A stretch of DNA of 7,949 bases, from NCBI GenBank assembly GCA_937880585.1, contig CALFMR010000150.1, positions 1 to 7,949 on the forward strand, in the 5' to 3' direction. A model generated the notes under the pieces. It was not told the DNA's origin. It did no database searches and saw nothing but the letters and a program-made list of their open reading frames with translations. The translations under genes were made by a program, and so were the position numbers. Origin of the DNA: an uncultured Acidobacteriota bacterium. Its GTDB lineage: Bacteria; Acidobacteriota; Vicinamibacteria; Vicinamibacterales; SCN-69-37. Each line of letters begins with the position of its first letter. Position 1 is the first letter of the stretch. This document shows positions 1 through 5,684 of this stretch, one piece after another.

Positions 1-10
1 GTGTGGGCAT
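1..10 (-). CDS. sdhB: Start of the next SDH gene, probably sdhB (partial)
   Basis: Only an ATG (minus strand, 10-8) and two further codons (Met-Pro-Thr) lie in the window. GAGGAG occurs in the last codons of sdhA, about 11 bases before this ATG, and could be its ribosome binding site. The gap from the sdhA stop codon (15-13) to the ATG is only 2 bases, so the two genes are very likely co-transcribed and translationally linked. In SDH operons of the sdhC-sdhA-sdhB order this position holds the iron-sulfur subunit, which carries electrons from FAD to the membrane subunit. The sdhB identity is inferred from position alone; the three residues prove nothing. Confidence 0.5.
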
Positions 11-12
11 GG

Positions 13-1824
13 CTATTTATGCTCCTCGATGACTTGAGAGATCTCGGCCGGCAGCGGCGTGATCGGCACGCGCGTCAGCGTCATCTCGCCGTCGGCGCCC
101 TTCTGGATGACGAAGTTGAACGTCGAGAACTCGTCGGACTTCGACGGGTAGTCCTCGCGGAAGTGTGCGCCGCGGCTTTCCTTGCGTTCGACGGCGGCCG
201 TCGCAATCGCCTGCGACACCGTCAGCAGATTGTGCAGGTCGAGGGCTGTGTGCCAGCCGTTGTTGTACTCGCGGTTGCCGCTGATGCCCGCCTTTGCCGC
301 GCGCGCACGCAGGCCGCCGAGCTTGTCGAGCGCCTCGCGCATTTCGCCTTCCTGGCGGACGATGCCGACGTGACTCTGCATCAGGTCCTGGAGATCGTGC
401 TGAACGGCGTAGGGATTCTCGCCCGACGCGCCGCGCTCGAACGGCGCCAGCGCGGCCGTGACCGCCGCGTCCACCGCCGCCTCGTCGATCGTCGTCGCGC
501 CGTGCTCCTTCGCAAAGCCCGCCGCGTGTTCCCCCGCGCGCTTGCCGAAGACGACGAGGTCCGACAGCGAATTGCCGCCGAGCCGATTCGCACCGTGCAG
601 GCCGGCCGCCGCTTCGCCCGCGGCGAAGAGTCCCGGCACGGTCGACATCTGCGAGTCGCCGTCCACCCGGATCCCGCCCATCGTGTAGTGCGTCGTCGGA
701 CCGACTTCCATCGGGACCTCGGTGATGTCGAGGTTCGCGAGCTGCTTGAACTGGTGGTACATGCTCGGCAGCTTGCGCTTGATGTGATCGGCCGCGTTCG
801 GCAGCTTTTCCTTGATCCACGCGATGTTGAGGAACACGCCGCCATGTGGGCTGCCGCGTCCCGCCTTGACTTCGCGCATGATGCACCGCGCGACGTGGTC
901 GCGCGTGAGCAGCTCCGGCGGACGCTTTGCGGACTTGTCGCCCTGCGTGTAGCGCCAGCCTTCTTCGGCGTCGGTCGCCGTCTGGTTCCGGTAGTTCTCC
1001 GGGATGTCGTCGAACATGAACCGGCGGCCTTCGTTGTTCAGAAGGATCCCGCCTTCGCCGCGCACACCTTCGGTGACGAGGATGCCTTTCACGCTCGGCG
1101 GCCAGACCATCCCCGTTGGATGGAACTGGATGAACTCCATGTCCTGAAGCGCGGCGCCGGCCTGATACGCGAGCGAGTAGCCGTCGCCCGTGTACTCCCA
1201 ACTGTTGCTCGTGATCTTGAACGCGCGTCCCAGTCCGCCCGTCGCGATGACGACGGCCTTGGCGTGGAAGACTTTGAAACGGCCGCGCTCGCGATCGTAG
1301 GCGACCGCGCCCGCGACGCGTCCACTGTCCATGAGGAGCGTGACGACCGTGTGCTCCATGTGGACGTCCATGCCGCGATGGACGCCGTGATCCTGGAGCG
1401 TACGGATGAGCTCGAGTCCCGTGCGGTCGCCGACGTGCGCGAGCCGCGGATACCGATGGCCGCCGAAGTTGCGCTGAAGGATGCGGCCGTCTTTCGTCCG
1501 ATCGAAGACCGCGCCCCACGCCTCGAGCTCACGCACGCGCTCGGGCGCTTCCTTGGCGTGGTGCTCGACCATCCGCCAGTTGTTCAGGTAGTAGCCGCCG
1601 CGCATCGTGTCGGCGAAGTGCACGCGCCAGTTGTCGCGGTCGTCGACGTTGCCCATCGCCGCCGCCATGCCGCCTTCGGCCATGACGGTGTGCGCCTTGC
1701 CGAGCAGCGACTTCGTGATGACGCCGACCGACGCGCCCTGCGCCGACGCCTCGATGGCCGCGCGCAACCCCGCGCCGCCCGCGCCGATGACCAACACGTC
1801 GTGTTCGATGATGGGATAGTTCAT
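13..1824 (-). CDS. sdhA: Succinate dehydrogenase/fumarate reductase flavoprotein subunit
   Basis: The 603-residue product is full length for SdhA, which oxidises succinate to fumarate on a covalently bound FAD at the cytoplasmic face of the membrane. The N-terminal dinucleotide-binding glycine motif GAGGAG is at residues 14-19. The His expected to carry FAD is His45 in AHTVMAEGG, the usual position. Active-site signatures are FHPTG (His235), TRDHVAR (Arg308), PTTHYTMGG (His379) and GANRLGGNSL (Arg414); all expected residues are present. The C-terminal domain has the usual helical region ending in ESRGAHFREDYP and a cap strand. The ATG start at 1824 places the FAD motif correctly, although no strong Shine-Dalgarno precedes it. 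It follows sdhC after a 119-base spacer and precedes a probable sdhB by 2 bases. Membership in the SdhA/FrdA family is certain; the succinate direction is inferred from the SdhC type and operon. Confidence 0.97.
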   Translation of the reverse strand: MNYPIIEHDVLVIGAGGAGLRAAIEASAQGASVGVITKSLLGKAHTVMAEGGMAAAMGNVDDRDNWRVHFADTMRGGYYLNNWRMVEHHAKEAPERVRELEAWGAVFDRTKDGRILQRNFGGHRYPRLAHVGDRTGLELIRTLQDHGVHRGMDVHMEHTVVTLLMDSGRVAGAVAYDRERGRFKVFHAKAVVIATGGLGRAFKITSNSWEYTGDGYSLAYQAGAALQDMEFIQFHPTGMVWPPSVKGILVTEGVRGEGGILLNNEGRRFMFDDIPENYRNQTATDAEEGWRYTQGDKSAKRPPELLTRDHVARCIMREVKAGRGSPHGGVFLNIAWIKEKLPNAADHIKRKLPSMYHQFKQLANLDITEVPMEVGPTTHYTMGGIRVDGDSQMSTVPGLFAAGEAAAGLHGANRLGGNSLSDLVVFGKRAGEHAAGFAKEHGATTIDEAAVDAAVTAALAPFERGASGENPYAVQHDLQDLMQSHVGIVRQEGEMREALDKLGGLRARAAKAGISGNREYNNGWHTALDLHNLLTVSQAIATAAVERKESRGAHFREDYPSKSDEFSTFNFVIQKGADGEMTLTRVPITPLPAEISQVIEEHK

Positions 1825-1855
1825 GCGGTCAACTCGGGGTCATCTTCTTTGCAAT

Positions 1856-1920
1856 GCGCGGGGCCCCACCCCCGCGCTACGGCGCTTCGCCGCCCTCGCT
1901 CCGCTCGGGGGCTCGCGGTG
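1856..1920. repeat. GC-rich inverted-repeat block in the sdhC-sdhA spacer
   Basis: The 119-base spacer between sdhC and sdhA holds a dense run of self-complementary GC-rich sequence. The clearest element is an 8-bp perfect stem: GCGCGGGG (1856-1863) pairs with CCCCGCGC (1870-1877) around a 6-base loop. A small GGCG-CTT-CGCC hairpin (1881-1891) follows, then the tandem-like CTCGCTCCGCTCGGGGGCTCG. No T-run follows on either strand, so an intrinsic terminator is not supported. It may be a dispersed intergenic repeat, or an RNA structure that sets sdhC:sdhA expression. Neither can be decided from one copy. Confidence 0.45.
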
Positions 1921-1943
1921 TCAACTTCGTTAGTGCGTGCCCC

Positions 1944-2834
1944 TCAAAACAAACGCCAATCGTGCCAGACGCCCATCGCGCACATGCGGATATAGAAGTC
2001 CGTGAAGCCGACCCAGATGAGGCTCGTCCATGCCCACTTCATGTGCCAGCGGTTCAGGCAGCTCACGCACGCGTAGGCGTTCTTGCGGATGGGCTTGCCC
2101 GACATCACGTCGAGCACGCCGCCGACCAGGTGCCGCAGCGAGTGGCAGCCGAACGTGTAGCAGCCGAGGAACACCGCGTTGAGCGCCATGACGATCGTCC
2201 CGACGCCAATCCCGAACGTCGTCGGCGCGCCGGCCGTGAGCACCATCGAGCCGTCGGCCGGGAACCACATCGCCGTCCACGCGTCGAACGTCAGGATGCC
2301 GATGATGATGACCGCGACGTAGAGGAAGTAGCGGTGGATGTTCTGCATGACGAGCGGGAACCACCGCTCGCCGAGATAGGTCTTGCGCGGCTCACCGACC
2401 GCGCAGTTCGCCGGGTCGAGCCAGAACGCCTTGTAGTACGCGCCGCGGTAGTAGTAGCACGTCAACCGGAAGCCGGCCGGCCCCCACAGGATCAGCGCCG
2501 CGGCCGAGTAGTGCAGGAACGGCGGCCACCACCCCGGCTGCGCGGGTCCGCCGAACCACGAATGCGGCGACGGGCCGAAGAGCAGCGGCGAGTACATCGG
2601 GGACAGATACGGACCGTACTCGTAGTACGCGTTCGTGTATCCGGCCCAGGTGGAGTAGACGATGAAGGCGGACAGGCCCAGGAAGACGACCAGCGGCTGG
2701 AGCCACCAGTTGTCGCGACGGGTCGTCTCGCCAAACCGGCGTTGAGCGGGAAGCGAAGACGTTGTTGCGGGCACAACGGGAAAACGATATCCGGGAAACG
2801 CGCGCGGAGCAATGCTCCGATGCGCCCCGCGCAT
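1944..2834 (-). CDS. sdhC: Succinate dehydrogenase membrane subunit, five-helix SdhC type
   Basis: This 296-residue integral membrane protein has about five hydrophobic spans (roughly residues 46-64, 107-126, 168-188, 207-228 and 269-288). Its position directly before sdhA and the segment DNWWLQPLVVFLG near the N-terminus match the single large membrane subunit of Sdh1-type enzymes of actinobacteria, not the small heme-binding SdhC/SdhD pair. Such a subunit would anchor SdhA/SdhB and reduce quinone. Two Cys/His groups stand out: Cys225, Cys230, His231 and His235 at the end of span 4, and Cys256, Cys259 and His264 before span 5. They could bind an iron-sulfur cluster. The start is uncertain. 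ATG 2834 has no clear ribosome binding site, 38 bases separate it from the dus stop, and a GTG at 2774 (residue 21) lies just after promoter-like boxes; using it gives 276 residues. No alternative family was recognised. Confidence 0.85.
   Translation of the reverse strand: MRGAHRSIAPRAFPGYRFPVVPATTSSLPAQRRFGETTRRDNWWLQPLVVFLGLSAFIVYSTWAGYTNAYYEYGPYLSPMYSPLLFGPSPHSWFGGPAQPGWWPPFLHYSAAALILWGPAGFRLTCYYYRGAYYKAFWLDPANCAVGEPRKTYLGERWFPLVMQNIHRYFLYVAVIIIGILTFDAWTAMWFPADGSMVLTAGAPTTFGIGVGTIVMALNAVFLGCYTFGCHSLRHLVGGVLDVMSGKPIRKNAYACVSCLNRWHMKWAWTSLIWVGFTDFYIRMCAMGVWHDWRLF
2784..2812 (-). promoter_or_regulatory. Possible sdh operon promoter inside the annotated sdhC N-terminus
   Basis: On the minus strand TTGCTC (2812-2807) and TATCGT (2789-2784) are separated by exactly 17 bases, each matching four of six sigma-70 consensus positions. 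Transcription would begin near 2777, just before the in-frame GTG at 2774, giving a nearly leaderless sdhC. The perfect 13-base palindrome GGAGCAATGCTCC (2806-2818) overlaps the -35 box and could be an operator. Chance matches of this quality are common, so confidence is low. Confidence 0.3.
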
Positions 2835-2872
2835 GGGCCGATGTTGACCGGAGATGGACGAGCGTCGCGGCC

Positions 2873-3943
2873 TCAGCCGGCTTCCGTCACTTCAGGCGCC
2901 GTCGCGGCCGCGCCCACCGCTGGCGGATCATCCAGCGCGTCCTGCGCGAGCAGGCGATCCGCCATGTAGTCGAGCGCCGCGTCGTCGGTGCGCGCGAGCA
3001 GCGCTTCGAGCGGAGACCGCGGCGCGAAGTCGGGTTCGCGCTCCTGCATGCCCGGCCACGTGCCGTCCGCGCGCCGGCGCGCGTGGCGCACCCAGAAACC
3101 GAGATGCCAGCGCAGGAACTCCCGCGCCCGCGTTCGTCCGTGGTCGTCGTCGCCCCAATGCGCGAGCGCGAGATCGACGTAGCGCCGGTAGATCGCGAGC
3201 CGCGCCTCCGCCGTGATGTCCTCGTAGCCCGTCGTCATCTCGCGGAAGAGCCACGGCTTGATGAGAACGCCACGCGCGCTCATCACGGCCGCGCAGCCGG
3301 ACGAGGCGAGTCGATCGGCGATTTCGTGCGGAAACAGCAGGTCGCCGTTGCCGATGACCGGTACGGGCACGGCGGCCGCGACCTCGGCAATCGCGTCCCA
3401 GTCGGCCGGATGCCGATAGCGCGCTTCACGCGTGCGCCCGTGAACGGTCAGCGCTGCAGCGCCCGCATCGACGATGGCGCGCGCAAGATCGAGGTAGTTG
3501 CGGCTCGTCGCGTTCCACCCGAGCCGGATCTTCACCGTGACCGGCACGCCGACCGCAAGCCGCATCGCTTCAACCGTGCGTGCCACGCGTTTCGGCTGCC
3601 GCGCGAGCGCCGCGCCGAGCCCCATGCGCGTGAAGTGATCGATGGGGCAGCCGAGGTTGAGATCAATGAAGTCCGCCCCGCGGCTCTCGACGAGCGCCGC
3701 CGCCCAGGCCATCTCGTCCGGCTGATTCCCCGCGAGCTGGACGCCGAAGCACGGCTCGTCCGGCGCGCGCCGGATGAGCGCGAACTCGCTCTTCCGCCGC
3801 TGCTTCAACCGCCGCGCCACGACCATCTCGCTCACGAGCACCCGCGCGCCAAGCTCGACGCACAGCCGCCGATAGGGCAGATTCGAGCCCTTCGTCATCG
3901 GCGCCATCACCAGCGCACCCGTCAGATCCTCTGAAAAGGGCAT
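2873..3943 (-). CDS. dus: tRNA-dihydrouridine synthase, Dus3-like subtype
   Basis: The 356-residue product is an FMN-dependent enzyme that reduces uridine to dihydrouridine in RNA. Visible motifs: N-terminal MAPMTKGSNLPYRR (FMN-site loop, residues 13-26), FGVQLAG (66-72), LNLGCP with catalytic Cys99, VKIR (Lys138), VHGRTREARY (His168), GNGD (198-201) and ARG (223-225), forming a TIM barrel followed by a helical domain. The motifs GCPID, KPWLF, LAHWGDDDHG and a C-terminal EREPDFAPRSPLEALL segment resemble eukaryotic Dus3 more than DusA, DusB or DusC. The zinc-finger N-terminus of eukaryotic Dus3 is absent. The ATG at 3943 puts the barrel at the N-terminus as expected, but it has no Shine-Dalgarno and a TATTGT box ends 5 bases upstream, so translation may be leaderless. 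It is divergent from the membrane-protein gene at 3962 and lies 38 bases before sdhC, possibly sharing a transcript. The target uridine position is not known. Confidence 0.95.
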   Translation of the reverse strand: MPFSEDLTGALVMAPMTKGSNLPYRRLCVELGARVLVSEMVVARRLKQRRKSEFALIRRAPDEPCFGVQLAGNQPDEMAWAAALVESRGADFIDLNLGCPIDHFTRMGLGAALARQPKRVARTVEAMRLAVGVPVTVKIRLGWNATSRNYLDLARAIVDAGAAALTVHGRTREARYRHPADWDAIAEVAAAVPVPVIGNGDLLFPHEIADRLASSGCAAVMSARGVLIKPWLFREMTTGYEDITAEARLAIYRRYVDLALAHWGDDDHGRTRAREFLRWHLGFWVRHARRRADGTWPGMQEREPDFAPRSPLEALLARTDDAALDYMADRLLAQDALDDPPAVGAAATAPEVTEAG

Positions 3944-3947
3944 GTCT

Positions 3948-3954
3948 TACAATA
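3948..3954. promoter_or_regulatory. Symmetric divergent -10 elements (bidirectional promoter)
   Basis: The 18 bases between dus and the 3962 gene contain TACAAT on the plus strand (3948-3953) and the overlapping TATTGT on the minus strand (3954-3949). Both are good -10 boxes with the conserved TA...T bases. Normal -10 to start distances put transcription starts near 3960 (plus) and 3942 (minus), within one or two bases of the GTG at 3962 and the ATG at 3943. No convincing -35 box is seen on either side. This is therefore a candidate bidirectional, leaderless promoter; the spacing is observed and the function is inferred. Confidence 0.45.
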
Positions 3955-3961
3955 CTCGGCT

Positions 3962-4711
3962 GTGCGATCGATCTTGCCGCCGTCCTACGAGCGACGCCAC
4001 GGCCATGCGGTACGCGTCGAGCTCGCGAGCGACCGGACGTTTCGCGCGCGCAATAAACCGACCTACCGGCTGTCACACTGGCCGATCTGGATTTTCGTCT
4101 TCTTCATCGCGCCCGGGCCGGTCACCTTTCAGCTCTTCGCGCACGGGCCTTCGCGCGGCATGCTGCTGTGGCTCGCGGCCGTGCTCGCCGGCACGGGGCT
4201 GGCCGGTCTCGCGGGCAAGCTGCCCGGTGTCGAGCCGGCGCCCTACATCCTGCGTTTCAGCGAGGACCGCCCCAATCCCATCTACCGCCGCGTCTGCTAC
4301 ACGCTGGCCTGGAGCGAGATCATCGCCTACGCCGTCCTCAACTCCGCGGCGCTCGTCGACGCGGTCCTGCATGGCGTCTGGCGCACGGCCGCGATCTATC
4401 ACGCCGGCTATTTCCCGATTGCCGGCACCTGCTGGCTGCTCGGCGCGCTCGGCCTGCTGCCGCGTGTGAGACGGTCGACGCAAGGCGAAGGCCACGAGCG
4501 GCGCTATTTCTACGGCGCCGCGTGGGCCGTGTGCGTAGCGCAGCCGATTCTCTGGTTCCTCTGGAAGGTGCTGCCCATCAGCCGCGGCTCCGACATGTTC
4601 AAGCTCGTCGTCTTCTGGGGCCTGCTCGGCGCGTTCGGCCACCTCGCGCGCCGCGGCCGGCTCCCGCGCACGCGGCCGATTCTGCCCGGCGAACTGGCGG
4701 TGTCCGACTGA
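3962..4711 (+). CDS. Polytopic membrane protein of unknown function
   Basis: I do not recognise this 249-residue protein. It has a basic, hydrophilic N-terminus of about 38 residues, then roughly six hydrophobic spans (about 41-60, 66-84, 114-136, 145-166, 183-204 and 212-228) and a short Arg/Pro-rich tail. Charged segments between spans include RFSEDRPNPIYRR (98-110) and RRSTQGEGHERR (170-181). No catalytic or metal-binding motif is obvious; Cys112, Cys157 and Cys191 lie in or beside spans. The GTG at 3962 is chosen because no other ATG or GTG occurs in frame before the first span. It follows the TACAAT box by 8 bases and has no Shine-Dalgarno, so it may be leaderless. It is followed by the REP-like block. 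Codon use matches the neighbours, which supports a real gene. Confidence 0.8.
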   Translation: MRSILPPSYERRHGHAVRVELASDRTFRARNKPTYRLSHWPIWIFVFFIAPGPVTFQLFAHGPSRGMLLWLAAVLAGTGLAGLAGKLPGVEPAPYILRFSEDRPNPIYRRVCYTLAWSEIIAYAVLNSAALVDAVLHGVWRTAAIYHAGYFPIAGTCWLLGALGLLPRVRRSTQGEGHERRYFYGAAWAVCVAQPILWFLWKVLPISRGSDMFKLVVFWGLLGAFGHLARRGRLPRTRPILPGELAVSD

Positions 4712-4726
4712 CCCGCCGGCGTGTCT

Positions 4727-4831
4727 CCCTGGGTCTGAAGACCCAGGGCTCCGACAGAAGCGGGCGAAGGCGAAAGACCCGGGGCTCCACAAACCTGCTT
4801 GGAGCCCTGGGCCTTCAGGCCCAGGGAGCTC
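4727..4831. repeat. Inverted pair of REP-like palindromes with a decayed half unit
   Basis: Unit A (4727-4748) has 9-base arms, CCCTGGGTC (4727-4735) and GACCCAGGG (4740-4748), around a TGAA loop. Unit B (4805-4826) has arms CCCTGGGCC and GGCCCAGGG around TTCA. Reading B on the other strand and including the flanking GGAG/CTCC, the 26-base units differ at only two positions. Those two form one base pair (T-A in A, C-G in B), so the stem is preserved. Between them, 4773-4788 resembles the right arm of A (GACCCGGGGCTCC against GACCCAGGGCTCC). This layout is that of bacterial REP doublets. No T-run follows, so a terminator role is not supported. No REP-associated transposase is in the window. 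Confidence 0.75.
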
Positions 4832-4839
4832 AGAAAAAA

Positions 4840-5616
4840 CCGGCCTCGACCTCCGGCTGGGACGCCTACGCCGACTTCTACGACTGGGAAAACGCGCGCA
4901 CGCTCGGCCGCCAGGACGTCCCCTTCTGGCGTCGTCTCGTCGCCGATCATCCGGGTCGCGCGCTGGAGCTCGGCTGCGGCACCGGCCGCCTGCTCGCGCC
5001 GCTCGCGCGCGCCGGCGCTGATGTGACCGGCATCGATCTCTCGGCGCCCATGCTCGCTCGCGCCCGTACTCGCCTGCGCCGATTGCCCGCCGCGAGCCGT
5101 CCGGCCATCCTCCGCGGCGACATCCGCCATCTGCCCTTCCGCCGCGCGTCCTTCGACGTCGTCCTCGCGACCTACGGCATGCTGCAGTCGCTTCTCTCGG
5201 ACGCCGACCTGGACGCCGCGCTCGCCGAGGCCAATCGCGTGCTCCGCCGCGGCGGTCTGATCGCGATCGATCTCGTCCCTGATCTCCCGGCCTGGTCGGA
5301 ATATCATCGTCAGGTACGGCTCAGCGGGCCGATGGCCGGCGGCGGCACGGTCACGCTCGTCGAGACCGCGCGCCAGGATCGGCGGAGGGGCGTGACGATG
5401 TTCGACGAGGAGTTCGTCGAGCGGCGCGCGGGCCGGACGCGCACGCGGCGGTTCTCGCTGGCCTTCCGCACCGTTCCCCTCCCGGCGCTGACCGCCCGGC
5501 TCGATCGGGTCGGTTTCCGCGTCCTGTCGACGGCCGGCAGCTACGACGGCGGACGGCTCGACGTCGCGTCGACCGTGTGGCTCGTCCTGGCCGGAAAGCG
5601 CCGGGCCGCGTGTTAA
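4840..5616 (+). CDS. Class I SAM-dependent methyltransferase, start unresolved
   Basis: From about 4858 (GWDAYADFYDWENAR) to the TAA at 5614-5616 the frame encodes about 252 residues of a Rossmann-fold methyltransferase. Motif I, LELGCGTG, is at 4963-4986. The acidic residue that would hold the ribose hydroxyls is Asp in GIDLS (5035-5037). GDIRHLPF (Asp at 5119-5121) is the usual adenine-side motif, followed by SFDVVLATYGMLQSL and NRVLRRGGLIAIDL. The substrate cannot be named; the fold resembles the broad small-molecule (ubiE/Methyltransf_11-25) group. There is no ATG, GTG or TTG in frame between the upstream gene's stop and this domain. The nearest upstream starts lie deep inside the 3962-4711 gene, and the next one downstream would delete motif I. 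The chosen left end is only the first codon after the AAAAAAC at 4834-4840. AGGGAG at 4823-4828 could be a ribosome binding site but no start follows. The gene may be damaged, frameshifted, or use an unusual start. Confidence 0.8.
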   Translation, partial: PASTSGWDAYADFYDWENARTLGRQDVPFWRRLVADHPGRALELGCGTGRLLAPLARAGADVTGIDLSAPMLARARTRLRRLPAASRPAILRGDIRHLPFRRASFDVVLATYGMLQSLLSDADLDAALAEANRVLRRGGLIAIDLVPDLPAWSEYHRQVRLSGPMAGGGTVTLVETARQDRRRGVTMFDEEFVERRAGRTRTRRFSLAFRTVPLPALTARLDRVGFRVLSTAGSYDGGRLDVASTVWLVLAGKRRAAC

Positions 5617-5645
5617 GATTTTTCCTCCACTTCGATGACGAACGT

Positions 5646-5669
5646 GAGGCTCCCGACTGGATGAGCCTC
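5646..5669 (+). other. Small hairpin in the yebC leader
   Basis: GAGGCT (5646-5651) pairs perfectly with AGCCTC (5664-5669) around a 12-base loop, in the 68-base gap between the methyltransferase stop and yebC. It ends 15 bases before the yebC ATG. There is no T-run. A weak TAAGAT box at 5614-5619 could place a promoter just upstream, so the hairpin might be in the yebC 5' leader. It may be chance. Confidence 0.25.
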
Positions 5670-5684
5670 GAAAGAGAGTGAGTA

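Noticed and set aside
1..1995. 664-codon open frame on the plus strand
   Set aside because: It is antisense to sdhA, which has every family motif. The frame is open because of strong GC3 bias, and its translation is Arg/Ala/Val-rich low-complexity with no domain.
1854..3934. Long plus-strand open frames (1854-2969 and 2762-3934)
   Set aside because: They lie opposite sdhC and dus and have the Arg/Pro-rich composition of GC-driven shadow frames.
4168..4840. Extension of the methyltransferase frame upstream to GTG 4168
   Set aside because: It would overlap the membrane-protein gene by over 500 bases and yields Arg/Ala-rich sequence, so it is not a real N-terminal domain.
4727..4840. Intrinsic terminator after the 3962-4711 gene
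   Set aside because: The hairpins are strong, but neither is followed by a T-run on the plus strand; the adjacent run is A6.
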